A stretch of DNA of 64,000 nt, taken from NCBI GenBank assembly GCA_012522855.1, contig JAAYJQ010000014.1:52710-116709 (forward strand). The letters are read 5' to 3'. The DNA is from Bacteroidales bacterium (lineage in GTDB: Bacteria; Bacteroidota; Bacteroidia; Bacteroidales; UBA932). The translations under genes and the position numbers were made by a program. Positions 17,527 through 27,300 of this stretch are shown here, piece after piece. The notes under the pieces were generated by a model. That model was given only the letters and a program-made list of their open reading frames with translations. It searched no databases and was not told the DNA's origin. The first letter of the stretch is position 1. Each line of letters begins with the position of its first letter.

Positions 17527-20193
17527 ATGCTCGAAATCCCCAAACGACTTTACATCGCTTTCTCTGTTCTGCTGGCAGTTGCTTGCGGCCCTGAAAGCAC
17601 GCTGAATCCGACTTCCCTGACCTGCGAATACATGCCGGCCCCGATGGCGGTCGATGTGCTTGCCCCGAGGTTGTCCTGGATCAATACTCCCGCTTCTCCG
17701 GACCTGAAGGGGCTCGTTCAGAAGGCTTACCGGATCGAGGTGGCGACCTCCGAGAAGGCATTGCGCGGCGAGACGAATCTCGTCTGGGATTCCGGTATCG
17801 TGGAATCGGACCGATCCTATCTGGTGCGCTATGCCGGCGCCGCATTGGAGTCGGGAAAAACCTATTATTGGAGGGTACAGGTGACCGATGGGGAGGGAAA
17901 GGTCTCCAAATGGAGCAAGCCCGCTCGTTGGGGCATGGGGCTGCTCAAGCCCGGGGATTGGCGCGCGCAGTGGATCGGCGCTCCTTGGCAGGGCGAAGAA
18001 GCCAGCCGGGAATACGGTACCGCTCCGCTGTTCCGGAAGACTTTTGAACTGAAGGACAAAGTGGTTTCCGCCAAGGCTTTCGTGACCGGCTTGGGCTACT
18101 TTGAATTCTATGCCAATGGTCGGAAGATCGGCGACGATTGTCTGGTTCCGAACTTCACGAATTATACTTATCGTCCCGAGATCGCTACGTTGCGGGGCAT
18201 CACAATCGACAACCATTTCCGAGGAGAACGCGTACTTTACCTGTCCTATGACATCACGGACGAGCTGAAGAAGGGGCTGAATACGGTCGGTGCCGTGGTC
18301 GGCAACGGCTTTTACAACAGTTATGCGCGTTGGGTCAATCCCTTCGGCAGCCCGCGCTTTCTCTGCCAGATCGAAGTTTCCTATGCCGATGGCGAGATGG
18401 ATACCATCGTTACGGACGGGTCTTGGAAAGCGCGCGAATCCCCCATTGTGTACAACGATGTCTATCACGGGGAGATTTACGATGCGAACCGTGAGATCCC
18501 GCTATGGGCTTCTCCGGAGGACTCTGACGAGGGTTGGGAGCCTGCCGTCATACGAAAGGCGCCCACAGGAGATCTGACGGCGCACACCTCTCCGACAGAC
18601 AAGGTTACGGAGCGGCTCGCTCCCATCTCTTTTCAAAAGCGGGAGGACGGTTCCTACGAGGTGGACTTCGGCAAGGAAATATCCGGTTGGATTGCCCTGG
18701 AAGGCGTTTCCGGCCAGGCCGGGGATACGCTGGACGTGCGCTACATCTGCGAGTCGCCACTCGGAGTCCAGCAGTACATATTCAAAGATGACGAGCCCGT
18801 CAACTGGGCGCCCCGGTTCACCTGGTACGTCTTCCGCAGAGCGATCATCCGCGGGGTGGATCACCTGAAGGCTTCGCAGCTGGTGGCCGAGGCGGTCAAC
18901 ACCGACGTGCCGCTTACGGCGGAATTCAGCACGTCCGATACCCTGTTTACCCGGATCAACGAAATCTGGCAGCGCAGCCAGTTGGACAACATGCACGGCG
19001 GCATCGCCAGCGACTGTCCGCACCGGGAGCGCTCTCCCTACACGGGGGATGGCCAGGTAGTATGTCCTACCGTGATGAGCAATTTCGGTTCAGCCGCTTT
19101 CTACAAAAAATGGCTCCGCGACATGCGGGACGCGCAGAATGTGGAGTCCGGTTATGTGCCCAACGGGGCCCCATGGCAGCCCGGTTGCGGCGGTGGAGTG
19201 GCCTGGGGGGCCGCGATGAACGTGATGCCGTGGGAGTTCTATCGTTACTATGGTGACATTGATGAACTGCGCGACAACTATTTTGCCATGAAGGAGCAGG
19301 TTCGCTATATGAAGAGCTGGGAGACGCCGCGGGGGACCATGTATTCCCGAAAGGGCGTTGTAGGGAGCGATGTTCCGATGTACTGGCTGAATCTGGGGGA
19401 CTGGTCTCCGGCGACGGGGCTTCCGTCCGATGAATTGGTGCATACTTTCTATTACTGGTATTGCGCGGACCGCACGGCCCGGGCAGCTCGGGCGTTAGGT
19501 GAAGTGCAGGACGAAAAAACATACACGGAGATGGCCGACGGCATCCGTGACGCTTTCTTCCATGCTTTCTACCAGGCGGACAGTTGTACCTTCGGAGACT
19601 TCGGAAGCAATGTTTTCGCCTTGACGATGGGTGTTCCGGAAGAAGTGAGGCCGGGCGTGGTGGAGACGCTCTGCAAGGAAATCGTCGAAAAGAATCACAA
19701 CCATTTGAATACTGGAATATTCGGCACCCGCTACCTTTTCAAGGTTCTGGCGGAAAACGGTTTGAACGATGTGGCTGTCGATGTGATGAGCCAGCGGGAC
19801 ATGCCTAGTTTCGGCTATTGGCTCTCGCAGGGCGCTACAGTCACCTGGGAGCAATGGGATGGAAAGAATTCCCGCAATCATCCGATGTTCGGCGGGGGAT
19901 TGGTCTGGTTCTACGAGGATCTGGCCGGGGTGCAGATCGATGAGAACGAGCCGGCGTACAAGCATGTGATCGTGCGTCCGATTCTCTCCAAGAAGCTTTC
20001 CCGTGTGCATTATTCCAACCTGACGCCGTATGGCAGGGTCGCTTCCACGGTGTCTTTCGACGGAACTTCCGGGAAACTGGAAGTCACCGTCCCGGTGGGT
20101 TGCCGCGCGACGGTCTATGTACCGGTCCCGTCGGACGGATCGTACCGTGTGGAAGAAGTTGATCAAGGAACTTATTTGTTTACTATACAATAA
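17527..20193 (+). CDS. GH78 alpha-L-rhamnosidase, lipoprotein
   Basis: An 888-residue exo-acting inverting enzyme that removes terminal alpha-L-rhamnose. A signal peptide ends in LLAVAC (lipid-attached C20). Next comes the N-terminal beta-sandwich (about 25-135), with YRIEVATSE and YYWRVQVTDGEGKVSKWS typical of GH78. The second beta domain begins at WRAQWIGAPW. The (alpha/alpha)6 barrel carries DCPHRERSPYTGDGQ with the probable general acid E501, and VTWEQWDG with the probable base E775. The C-terminal beta domain begins around residue 830. The esterase gene starts 8 nt downstream, so they form an operon. It marks the left end of the PUL. Confidence 0.93.
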   Translation: MLEIPKRLYIAFSVLLAVACGPESTLNPTSLTCEYMPAPMAVDVLAPRLSWINTPASPDLKGLVQKAYRIEVATSEKALRGETNLVWDSGIVESDRSYLVRYAGAALESGKTYYWRVQVTDGEGKVSKWSKPARWGMGLLKPGDWRAQWIGAPWQGEEASREYGTAPLFRKTFELKDKVVSAKAFVTGLGYFEFYANGRKIGDDCLVPNFTNYTYRPEIATLRGITIDNHFRGERVLYLSYDITDELKKGLNTVGAVVGNGFYNSYARWVNPFGSPRFLCQIEVSYADGEMDTIVTDGSWKARESPIVYNDVYHGEIYDANREIPLWASPEDSDEGWEPAVIRKAPTGDLTAHTSPTDKVTERLAPISFQKREDGSYEVDFGKEISGWIALEGVSGQAGDTLDVRYICESPLGVQQYIFKDDEPVNWAPRFTWYVFRRAIIRGVDHLKASQLVAEAVNTDVPLTAEFSTSDTLFTRINEIWQRSQLDNMHGGIASDCPHRERSPYTGDGQVVCPTVMSNFGSAAFYKKWLRDMRDAQNVESGYVPNGAPWQPGCGGGVAWGAAMNVMPWEFYRYYGDIDELRDNYFAMKEQVRYMKSWETPRGTMYSRKGVVGSDVPMYWLNLGDWSPATGLPSDELVHTFYYWYCADRTARAARALGEVQDEKTYTEMADGIRDAFFHAFYQADSCTFGDFGSNVFALTMGVPEEVRPGVVETLCKEIVEKNHNHLNTGIFGTRYLFKVLAENGLNDVAVDVMSQRDMPSFGYWLSQGATVTWEQWDGKNSRNHPMFGGGLVWFYEDLAGVQIDENEPAYKHVIVRPILSKKLSRVHYSNLTPYGRVASTVSFDGTSGKLEVTVPVGCRATVYVPVPSDGSYRVEEVDQGTYLFTIQ

Positions 20194-20201
20194 AATAGAA
20201 C

Positions 20202-21917
20202 ATGAGAAGAACGATTATTTTCGCGATTGTGCTTGCCGCTTCGCTTTCATTGATGGCCCAGCCTCCGCAGAGAGGTGAGGGCAATGTCCCCGGCCGCGGC
20301 CCGATGTTTCAGCAGACTCCGGATCCGGAGAATGTCGCTTATGCCAAGCGTGCCGGTTTCGGTTCCAGCACCTTCTACGGCCGTTCGAGCAACTATTCTC
20401 CGACCTTTTTCATCTATCCGGACACCAAATTGGACAAGGATGCCGCCGAAGCCCTCGTCAAGGAAATGATTTCCGCCGGAATCGATACGACATTCCATGT
20501 CAGCGCCTATGTCATCAACCCTATCGGGGACAAGTATGACAACGCCGCGGACTTCGAATCCTTCAAGACGATGTTCAACCGGGCGCGCTCCGGCAACCTC
20601 AAGGTAATCGGCATCGGCAACGGCGCCACGTTCGTCAACGCCGTCATCGCTCCCCAGGCAGCCGATCACCTGGCCGGTATTCTGACCATAGGCGGCAAAC
20701 CTGCCAAGGCTTTCAAGGGCCAGTCCTATGGTGTCCCCGCCTACGTGGCCGGAAAGAATGCCGACAAAGTGGCTAGGAACTACAAGGCTTTCAACGCTGC
20801 CCACGCTGACGAATCGTTGCTTCAGGTCGTAGTTAACAGCGATGCGGACGCTTCCCTTCCGGAGATCTTCAACGACTGTTGGGAAAAAGTCTTCAGCACT
20901 TGTTTCCGCTACAACAACTACAAGCACACCCACTACATGGGCGCGACCTTCGGACAGTATGGGCCCTACGAACTGGAACCGTTCACGATTTGGGAACGCA
21001 TGAACATCGAGCGCAAAGTCGTGACCGTCCCTCAGGGCTCAGGCAACAACCAGTCGCTCCCGTATCTATGGTATGAATATTGGCCCAAGGAACTGATGAA
21101 CGGAGCTCCCGAGCGCAGCGTGCCGGTGATGGTGCTGCTTCATGGCAATGCCAATGATCCGCGCACCCAGGCTGAGACTTCCGGATTTCTTGAGGTGGCC
21201 GGCAAGGAGCGCTTCTTCGTGGTCGAGATGGAGTGGCAGGGCAGCCGTACCGCCGCCGCGATGGGGCACGACGGTGTTGAATCCGTGATTTATTGGCTGC
21301 TGGGGCAATACCCGCAGCTCGACCCTTCCCGCATCTATGCCGAAGGCCTTTCTGCCGGTTCCATGACCGCTACCCAACTCGGCATCCGCAAGTCACACCT
21401 GTTTACTGCCGTAGGTGGCCATTCCGGGGCTTTGTTCGGAAGCATGCCCGGCCAGAGCGCGCGTCCCAATCCATTCTCAAACTACCAGTCCATCATGGCC
21501 GAGGCGACCCAGAAGAGGGGTGCCGTTGAGATTCCGTATTGCTCCGTCTTCGGAACGGCGGACGACGTCGTGCCGTTCTTCACCCCGGACAACTGGAAAG
21601 GGAACAGCTATCTCAACGCTTGGAATGTCTACCAAATCATCAACGGTATCGATGTGGTGAAGGATCTGGATTTCTCCAAGGATCCGCTCTTCGGAATGAC
21701 GCTACGCGATCGTGAGGTTGTCACGACCAACAAAGGTGAAGGCATCAAGATGGAGATGGGACAACTCTACAAGGGCGACATGCCGATCATCAAGATCTGC
21801 GCTGTGGTGGACTACGGTCACTGGAACTTCAAGCCGACGGCCCAAGTGATGTGGGATTTCTTCAAACAGTTTTCCCGCGATCCCGAGACCGGAAAGTTGA
21901 TTTATCACGCCGAATAA
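20202..21917 (+). CDS. secreted tandem alpha/beta-hydrolase esterase (PHB-depolymerase/CE1-like)
   Basis: A 571-residue protein with a signal peptide (MRRTIIFAIVLAASLSLMAQ). The C-terminal half is an alpha/beta hydrolase resembling PHB-depolymerase/feruloyl-esterase-like proteins. It has VMVLLHGN as the oxyanion-hole region, S384 in EGLSAGS, D454 or D455 in GTADDVVP and H540 in DYGHWNF. The N-terminal half (about 45-270) also has the outline of an alpha/beta hydrolase, but its nucleophile-elbow-like GIGNGA has N140 where Ser is expected, so it is probably an inactive copy. In this PUL it most likely removes acetyl, methyl or feruloyl esters; which one is not visible. Confidence 0.8.
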   Translation: MRRTIIFAIVLAASLSLMAQPPQRGEGNVPGRGPMFQQTPDPENVAYAKRAGFGSSTFYGRSSNYSPTFFIYPDTKLDKDAAEALVKEMISAGIDTTFHVSAYVINPIGDKYDNAADFESFKTMFNRARSGNLKVIGIGNGATFVNAVIAPQAADHLAGILTIGGKPAKAFKGQSYGVPAYVAGKNADKVARNYKAFNAAHADESLLQVVVNSDADASLPEIFNDCWEKVFSTCFRYNNYKHTHYMGATFGQYGPYELEPFTIWERMNIERKVVTVPQGSGNNQSLPYLWYEYWPKELMNGAPERSVPVMVLLHGNANDPRTQAETSGFLEVAGKERFFVVEMEWQGSRTAAAMGHDGVESVIYWLLGQYPQLDPSRIYAEGLSAGSMTATQLGIRKSHLFTAVGGHSGALFGSMPGQSARPNPFSNYQSIMAEATQKRGAVEIPYCSVFGTADDVVPFFTPDNWKGNSYLNAWNVYQIINGIDVVKDLDFSKDPLFGMTLRDREVVTTNKGEGIKMEMGQLYKGDMPIIKICAVVDYGHWNFKPTAQVMWDFFKQFSRDPETGKLIYHAE

Positions 21918-21928
21918 TTCCCAGTGAA

Positions 21929-24900
21929 TCACTTCACGGTGCTCGGAGGAATTCCGAACTGCTTCTTGAAGTTTCGGGAAAAATTCGATGGTGACGAGGC
22001 CCCTACTCTGTAGGAGACCTCGTTCACCGTATATCTCCCGCCCTTGAGGAGTTCCATGGCAATGTTCATCCGGTAGGTGTTCAGGAAGTCGAGCGGCGTC
22101 TTGCCCGTCAAGGTTTTTACTTTGGTGTAGAGGCTGCTGTAACTCATCCCGATTTCCCGGGTGATATCGTTGACATTGAAGTTTTCCTCTTCCAGATGTG
22201 TGTCCATGATCTTGTGAATCTTATCCAGAAATTCACGGTCTAGCGCCTTCAAAACGTCGGTGTCCGGCTCTTCTTGCCGGATCGATGTTGAAGTGAGGTT
22301 AAGGATGTGCTCCTGGACCCGCTTCCGGTTGGCGATCTGACCTTCGACAGTGGCCTTCAGGAAGTTCGGATCAAAGGGTTTGGGAATATACGCGTCGGCA
22401 CCGCAGTGGAGTCCTTCGATGCTGCTCTGCGCATCCGCTTTCGCAGTCAGAAGGATGACGGGAATATGGCCCCGTTCCGGGCTGTTCTTGATTTCCGAAC
22501 AGAGGATGTAGCCGTTCTTGCGCGGCATCATGACGTCGCTGATCACGAGGTCCGGAACCGCGACCTTGAGGTTTTCCTCGGCTTCCATACCGTCCGAGGC
22601 GATCATAACACGATATCTATCTGAAAAGAGCGAAGAAAGGTATGTCCGGATGTCCGGGTTGTCCTCCACCACCAGTAGGGTACCGTTCTTTTCCTGACTT
22701 TCGTCTGTGGACGGGCGAACGGGAAGTTCGCTTCGTTCAGGGATGACGAAGTAATTCGACGTTGCGAAGTCTTCTCCCGCATAGGAGTTTCTCGAGATGG
22801 GAATATCCAGTCTGAATATGGATCCTCTCGGGTCGTTTGGCCGGTAGACGAGATCGCCCTTGTGCAGCCGCGTCAGGTGATGCGAATAGTTGAGGCCGAT
22901 GCCGGTGCCTCGGATACCGGGCTTGGACTTCTCTGCCCCGAACCTTTCGTAACGTTCGAAGAGTTTGTCCCGCTTGTCCTCAGGAATCCCTTCTCCGTTG
23001 TCGTACACATAGACTTGGGCATCCTGGGAGGTTGCGCAGAAAGAGACTTTCAGACACCCTCCTTCCGGGGTATATTTGATGGCGTTGCTGATCAGGTTGC
23101 TCAGGATTTTTTCCACTTTTTCTCCGTCGAAGAAGCCCGTTATCCCATCGGGAATTTTGGTCTCCAGTTCGAGATTCTTTTCCAGAATGGCAAACCGGAA
23201 ATTATCCACGACGGAATTCACGAGGTCGGAGAGATTGCCTTCGGAAACGGCTAGGCGTTCTTCTCGGGATTCACCTTTCGATGTGCTGAGGATTTGTTCG
23301 GAAAGCATGCGGAGTCGTTCCGCGTTGCGTTTCATCAGGGTCACGAGTCCGTGGTCGCGTTCGTTCAGATTCGGACTTTCGGATAGTTCCTTCAAGGGTC
23401 CGTAGATCAGCGAAAGCGGAGAACGGAATTCGTGCGAAATGTTCGTCACCATGTCGATGTGCTCTTGGTCCAGCGCCATCCTTTCCTGATGCAGCCGCCA
23501 CCGTGCCAGTAACCGGATGAGAATCGCGATGAAGGCGAGCCCCAGCAGAGCGTAGAAGATCTTGGCCCAAATGCTGCTCCAGAGCGAAGGACGGATGATG
23601 ATGGGAAGCGAGATTGTGCTCTCGCTCCATCTTCCATCTTGGTTGCGGACGCGGGCACGGAAAGTGTATTTCCCGGCGGGCAGATGGCTGTAGGAGGCGA
23701 GGATATCATTGGAACTCGTGAAGTTCCAGTTGTCTTCGTACCCTTCGAGCAGATAGGAGTAGTTCAGCAGGGCACCTGACCGGAAGTCCAATCCCGCGAA
23801 CCGGAATTCGAGGGCGTTCTTGTCGTGGCTGAGTTTGAGCCGGGATGGCCATTCCGGTAGTTCTTCTCCGTTTACGGCTACATATTCCAAAGATAGCGGG
23901 ATCTCGACGTTGTCCTGGATTTTGATGGCCGGGTCGATAACAGTGATGCCGCCTGTGCCGCCGAAGAACAGCGTGCCGTCGGGACCGACGGTCGCGCATC
24001 CGAGGTTGTAAGACATGCCGGTATTGAACTGGTCGTCATGGATGACGGAAAAAACTCTGCGGGAGATGTCGTATTTGGTGATATGGGAGGGCGTACTGAA
24101 CCAGATGTTGCCGTCCTTGTCTTCGAGTATGGCGCGGACGTTTCCATTGATCAGGCCGGAGGCCCTTCCGTAGGTCTCGGTTCGTCCGGTCGCCGGTTCC
24201 ACGTGGACGAGACCATTCAGATAGGTGCCTAGCCAGATGGTTCCGTCGCGTGCTACCAGGGCAGAACAGACGTTGGGGATGTTTTCATTTCCGATGCGGG
24301 CGAGTGAACGGTTTTCTTGGATTTCGTACACACCGTCATCAACCGTGAACAGGAAGACGCGCCGGGATCCCGGGGCCGTTGCTACATGGGTGTAGGAAAA
24401 GTCGTTATCTTCTCCGAAGCCTTCGATCCGTCCGTCCGGTTGAAGGACTTCCAGGTCATAGAGTACGGGGACCACTATCCTGTGATCAGGCATCTCAGCC
24501 AGGGAACTGATCCCTCTGGAGAAGACACTTCTCCTTTCCAGCACGAGACCGTTAGCGGTCTGGCGGTAGGCCTCGGCTTTGTTGTGATCCGTGATGACCC
24601 AGACGAGATCTTGGGAATCGATATACATGTAGGAAAAATCCTTGTCTTCCCGGCCATTGTCCAGGATGTCTCCCGTATCGGGGTCAAGCGTCAGAATCCT
24701 TCCGCCGTTCAAGACCAGCAGGCGTCCGTTTCGGTCGAAATATAGAAACTTGGGGTCTACCGAATGTCCTTTGTAAGAATTGAATATGTTGGTGTAGGGC
24801 TTGTCCGACGAGATGAACCGTACTTCGTTTGTCTTGTCGCTGAGCCAGATGTTGTAGTCTTTGTCCACGAAACAGGCATATTCATTCATGCTCAGTGTAG

Positions 24901-25762
24901 ACTCGAATATGATGCGCTGCGACTGCCCCGTTCCGGGGTTGTAGAGATACATCCCCCTGCCGGCTAATCCGAAAAGGATTCTGCCTTGGGAATAGGGGAG
25001 GATGAAGTGGATCTTCGACTTGTCTGCGAAATCCTTGATGCCGGTGTGCAGGGTATGGATTTCCTGGTAGTCCCGTGTGTCGTAACAGCGCAGCCCCTCG
25101 GAGGTGGACAACCAGACGGTATTGGAAGGGCAGCAAGAGAGACAATGGACCGCGACGCCTTTCCCCAGCGCGAATTCTTTGATCGGCTCCAAGTTGCTGT
25201 CCAGGATGTCCAGGTACGTGCTGTCGTTGATGGAGCGGGTGAACCAGACGTCATGGCGATCGCTGACGAGGATGTTCTCAAGACTGTTGACTCCCGCTGC
25301 GTAGTAGCCCTTTTCGACTCGGCCGAGACGATTGGCGTCAAACTTGATGAAGCCCAAACGCCCCATGGCCACTATGTAACCCGGTTCCAGTTCGAGAACG
25401 CGGTTGACAGGATTGTAGACGGCATCGTTGAATGTGTAGAAGCGACCTCCCTGCCAGTATCCCATTCCGCATTCGGAACCGTACCAGAGACGACCTTCGC
25501 TGTCGAAAGCGATGTCGAAGACGTTGTCATTGTTCAGACCTCCTTCGGACAGGGTGGAGTGAAACACGGTGTAGTTCGTCCCGTTGAAGCGGTTGAGGCC
25601 ATTGGCGGTGGCGAACCAAATGTAGCCGTCCTTGTCCTGGACGATGTTGTTGACATGGACGTTGGATATGCGGGTGGAGAATTCGGAAATCTGCGCCGTT
25701 GCGGCAAGACTGTTCAGGAGGAGTATTGCCGGAATCAACAAATAGGTCGGAAGCGTTTTCAT
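21929..25762 (-). CDS. hybrid two-component system regulator (sensor kinase-AraC fusion)
   Basis: A 1277-residue PUL regulator of the HTCS type. A signal peptide (MKTLPTYLLIPAILLLNSLAATAQ) starts at 25762. Two 7-bladed beta-propellers and a Y_Y_Y domain (about 25-720) form the periplasmic sensor. One transmembrane helix lies near 727-750. HisKA carries H777 in SHEFRSPLS. HATPase_c has SNLISNAIKYTPEGG. The receiver has DNPDIRTYLSSLF and phosphoacceptor D1076 in VISDVMMPRKNGY. An AraC-type helix-turn-helix occupies about 1165-1277. The known mechanism is direct binding of an oligosaccharide and activation of the neighbouring susCD. The upstream extension to 25903 lacks signal character and is not used. 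Confidence 0.95.
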   Translation of the reverse strand: MKTLPTYLLIPAILLLNSLAATAQISEFSTRISNVHVNNIVQDKDGYIWFATANGLNRFNGTNYTVFHSTLSEGGLNNDNVFDIAFDSEGRLWYGSECGMGYWQGGRFYTFNDAVYNPVNRVLELEPGYIVAMGRLGFIKFDANRLGRVEKGYYAAGVNSLENILVSDRHDVWFTRSINDSTYLDILDSNLEPIKEFALGKGVAVHCLSCCPSNTVWLSTSEGLRCYDTRDYQEIHTLHTGIKDFADKSKIHFILPYSQGRILFGLAGRGMYLYNPGTGQSQRIIFESTLSMNEYACFVDKDYNIWLSDKTNEVRFISSDKPYTNIFNSYKGHSVDPKFLYFDRNGRLLVLNGGRILTLDPDTGDILDNGREDKDFSYMYIDSQDLVWVITDHNKAEAYRQTANGLVLERRSVFSRGISSLAEMPDHRIVVPVLYDLEVLQPDGRIEGFGEDNDFSYTHVATAPGSRRVFLFTVDDGVYEIQENRSLARIGNENIPNVCSALVARDGTIWLGTYLNGLVHVEPATGRTETYGRASGLINGNVRAILEDKDGNIWFSTPSHITKYDISRRVFSVIHDDQFNTGMSYNLGCATVGPDGTLFFGGTGGITVIDPAIKIQDNVEIPLSLEYVAVNGEELPEWPSRLKLSHDKNALEFRFAGLDFRSGALLNYSYLLEGYEDNWNFTSSNDILASYSHLPAGKYTFRARVRNQDGRWSESTISLPIIIRPSLWSSIWAKIFYALLGLAFIAILIRLLARWRLHQERMALDQEHIDMVTNISHEFRSPLSLIYGPLKELSESPNLNERDHGLVTLMKRNAERLRMLSEQILSTSKGESREERLAVSEGNLSDLVNSVVDNFRFAILEKNLELETKIPDGITGFFDGEKVEKILSNLISNAIKYTPEGGCLKVSFCATSQDAQVYVYDNGEGIPEDKRDKLFERYERFGAEKSKPGIRGTGIGLNYSHHLTRLHKGDLVYRPNDPRGSIFRLDIPISRNSYAGEDFATSNYFVIPERSELPVRPSTDESQEKNGTLLVVEDNPDIRTYLSSLFSDRYRVMIASDGMEAEENLKVAVPDLVISDVMMPRKNGYILCSEIKNSPERGHIPVILLTAKADAQSSIEGLHCGADAYIPKPFDPNFLKATVEGQIANRKRVQEHILNLTSTSIRQEEPDTDVLKALDREFLDKIHKIMDTHLEEENFNVNDITREIGMSYSSLYTKVKTLTGKTPLDFLNTYRMNIAMELLKGGRYTVNEVSYRVGASSPSNFSRNFKKQFGIPPSTVK

Positions 25763-25769
25763 TCTGACG

Positions 25770-25777
25770 CAAATGTA
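25770..25777 (-). promoter_or_regulatory. -7 promoter box of the hybrid regulator
   Basis: On the minus strand this reads TACATTTG, a perfect TAnnTTTG. Only 7 nt separate it from the ATG at 25762, implying a nearly leaderless mRNA. Confidence 0.45.
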
Positions 25778-25842
25778 GAAATATTCCTGTAAATGGACAA
25801 TTCTCTCATCTTTGTCGGTTTTGAATAGAAATTTAGAGAAAT

Positions 25843-25854
25843 TGAAACGTTTCA
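25843..25854. promoter_or_regulatory. perfect 12-bp palindrome, candidate PUL operator
   Basis: TGAAACGTTTCA is its own reverse complement and sits in the divergent region between the regulator and the ceramidase-like gene. It is about 16 nt upstream of a weak -7-like TACATTTA (25871-25878), near the usual -33 position. TTGAAACGTTT recurs at 45246-45256 before the metallo-beta-lactamase-fold gene. Confidence 0.45.
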
Positions 25855-25923
25855 GTAGGGGTTGATTCCTTACATTTATATATATCGAGCACCTCATACA
25901 CAACTTGTTAAATCATTTTACAA

Positions 25924-27300
25924 ATGAAAAAGATCATATTTGCGATTGTTGCGCTGACACTCGTCCCGACAGCATCTTTCGCGCAAAAGATCCAGGTCGG
26001 CGCAGCGAAAGTGGACGTTACTCCGCTACCTTCCCAGTTGGTCAATAAGACGGATACCATCATCGGCAGCATCTGTGTGCGCGCCATCTACATGACGGAT
26101 GGAAAGAACCCTGCGGTACTTGTTTCCGTAGACGGAGACATGCGCCAAGCGGAAGAAGCCATCGAACTGTCGTCTCGGTCTACCGGCTGTCCGGTTGACA
26201 ATTATATCATTTGCGGGACCCATTCCCACAGCCCCTCCACCGGAGGGATCGGCAATGGCCATCCAAGTCCGCAGGAACTCCAGGACGCTCTTGTGAAGGC
26301 CGTCGATCTAGCCAAGAAGAACGTTGCTCCCGCCCGTGTCGGCTTCGGTACGACGCAAATCGATCTGAATGTTAACAGGGACCTGTACACGGCTAACAAA
26401 GGCTGGAGCCAAGAAGCGAACTGGGAAGGCGTTTCCGACAAGACGCTGGCCGTGCTGACCTTCATGGGCGAGGATGACGTTCCGATCGCGGTGATGATGA
26501 ACTACGGCATGCACCCGGTCAATTACTTTATCAGCGGTGTTGTCAGCCCCGATTTTCCGGGCGTTGCTTCCGACTATGTGGAAAACCTTTTTGGTGGCAA
26601 GACCGTGGCGCTCTTCAGTCAGGCTGCATCCGGTGACCAGAATCCGAAACTGGCCTATACATCCATCTTCAGAGAAGGCCAGGTAAAAGGCGTTCTTCCG
26701 TCCGCGAACCGGAATGAGCCCAATGCTTCCGGCAAGTCTGACAACGTTCCAAGGCAGCCCAGCTTTACCAGTTCCGAGATTCCCGCGGAACGTCTGCCCG
26801 CCCATCGCGAGGTCATCCGCCGCAAGATGGACTACGTCAACATGCTGGGTTTGATGATCGGCAACAATGCTGTTCGTACCATGCTTTATGACACCCGGTA
26901 TGAGACGAATCCTTCCATCTGGGCCGGCAGAACGGTCGTCACCTGCCCGGGCCGCGAGCGCATCGACAAGAACGGTCGCGAGAACTACGATCCTGGCTAC
27001 ACGGACGGCCCGGATGTCAAAATCGGTGTCGGCCTGTTGCGGATCGGCAACATCGCCCTTCCGTCCGTCAGCGGTGAGATCTATACGGAGGTCGGCATGC
27101 GCATCAAGGCGGAATCTCCTTCATCCAAGACAATGGTGCTGTCTTTGGCGAACGGTCCCTACGAAAGCGGTTACATTTATTCCGACAACGCTTCCCACCA
27201 CCTGACATTTCAGGTCATCGGCTCCCGTCTGAAACCCGGATATGCAGAGGACGGCATTGTCGGCGCGACTTTAAAACTATGGGCGGAATCCTGGAAATAG
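25924..27300 (+). CDS. secreted neutral/alkaline ceramidase-like (N-terminal domain) hydrolase
   Basis: A 458-residue protein with a signal peptide ending in ASFAQ. The fold family is shown by KIQVGAAKVDVTPLP at the mature N-terminus, the zinc-ligand motif GTHSHSPST (H100, H102), NYGMHPVNYF (H197) and the GDQNPKL loop. Neutral ceramidases hydrolyse N-acyl sphingosine, but single-domain relatives of about 450 residues are common in Bacteroidota carbohydrate loci, where their substrate is unknown. It lacks the C-terminal Ig-like domain of true ceramidases. Placement between the regulator and susC suggests a PUL role, such as amide or ester cleavage on the glycan; this is inference. Confidence 0.82.
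   Translation: MKKIIFAIVALTLVPTASFAQKIQVGAAKVDVTPLPSQLVNKTDTIIGSICVRAIYMTDGKNPAVLVSVDGDMRQAEEAIELSSRSTGCPVDNYIICGTHSHSPSTGGIGNGHPSPQELQDALVKAVDLAKKNVAPARVGFGTTQIDLNVNRDLYTANKGWSQEANWEGVSDKTLAVLTFMGEDDVPIAVMMNYGMHPVNYFISGVVSPDFPGVASDYVENLFGGKTVALFSQAASGDQNPKLAYTSIFREGQVKGVLPSANRNEPNASGKSDNVPRQPSFTSSEIPAERLPAHREVIRRKMDYVNMLGLMIGNNAVRTMLYDTRYETNPSIWAGRTVVTCPGRERIDKNGRENYDPGYTDGPDVKIGVGLLRIGNIALPSVSGEIYTEVGMRIKAESPSSKTMVLSLANGPYESGYIYSDNASHHLTFQVIGSRLKPGYAEDGIVGATLKLWAESWK

Noticed and set aside
25763..25903. N-terminal extension of the hybrid regulator to 25903
   Set aside because: The 47 extra residues lack signal character and would include the promoter box; the signal peptide starts at 25762.
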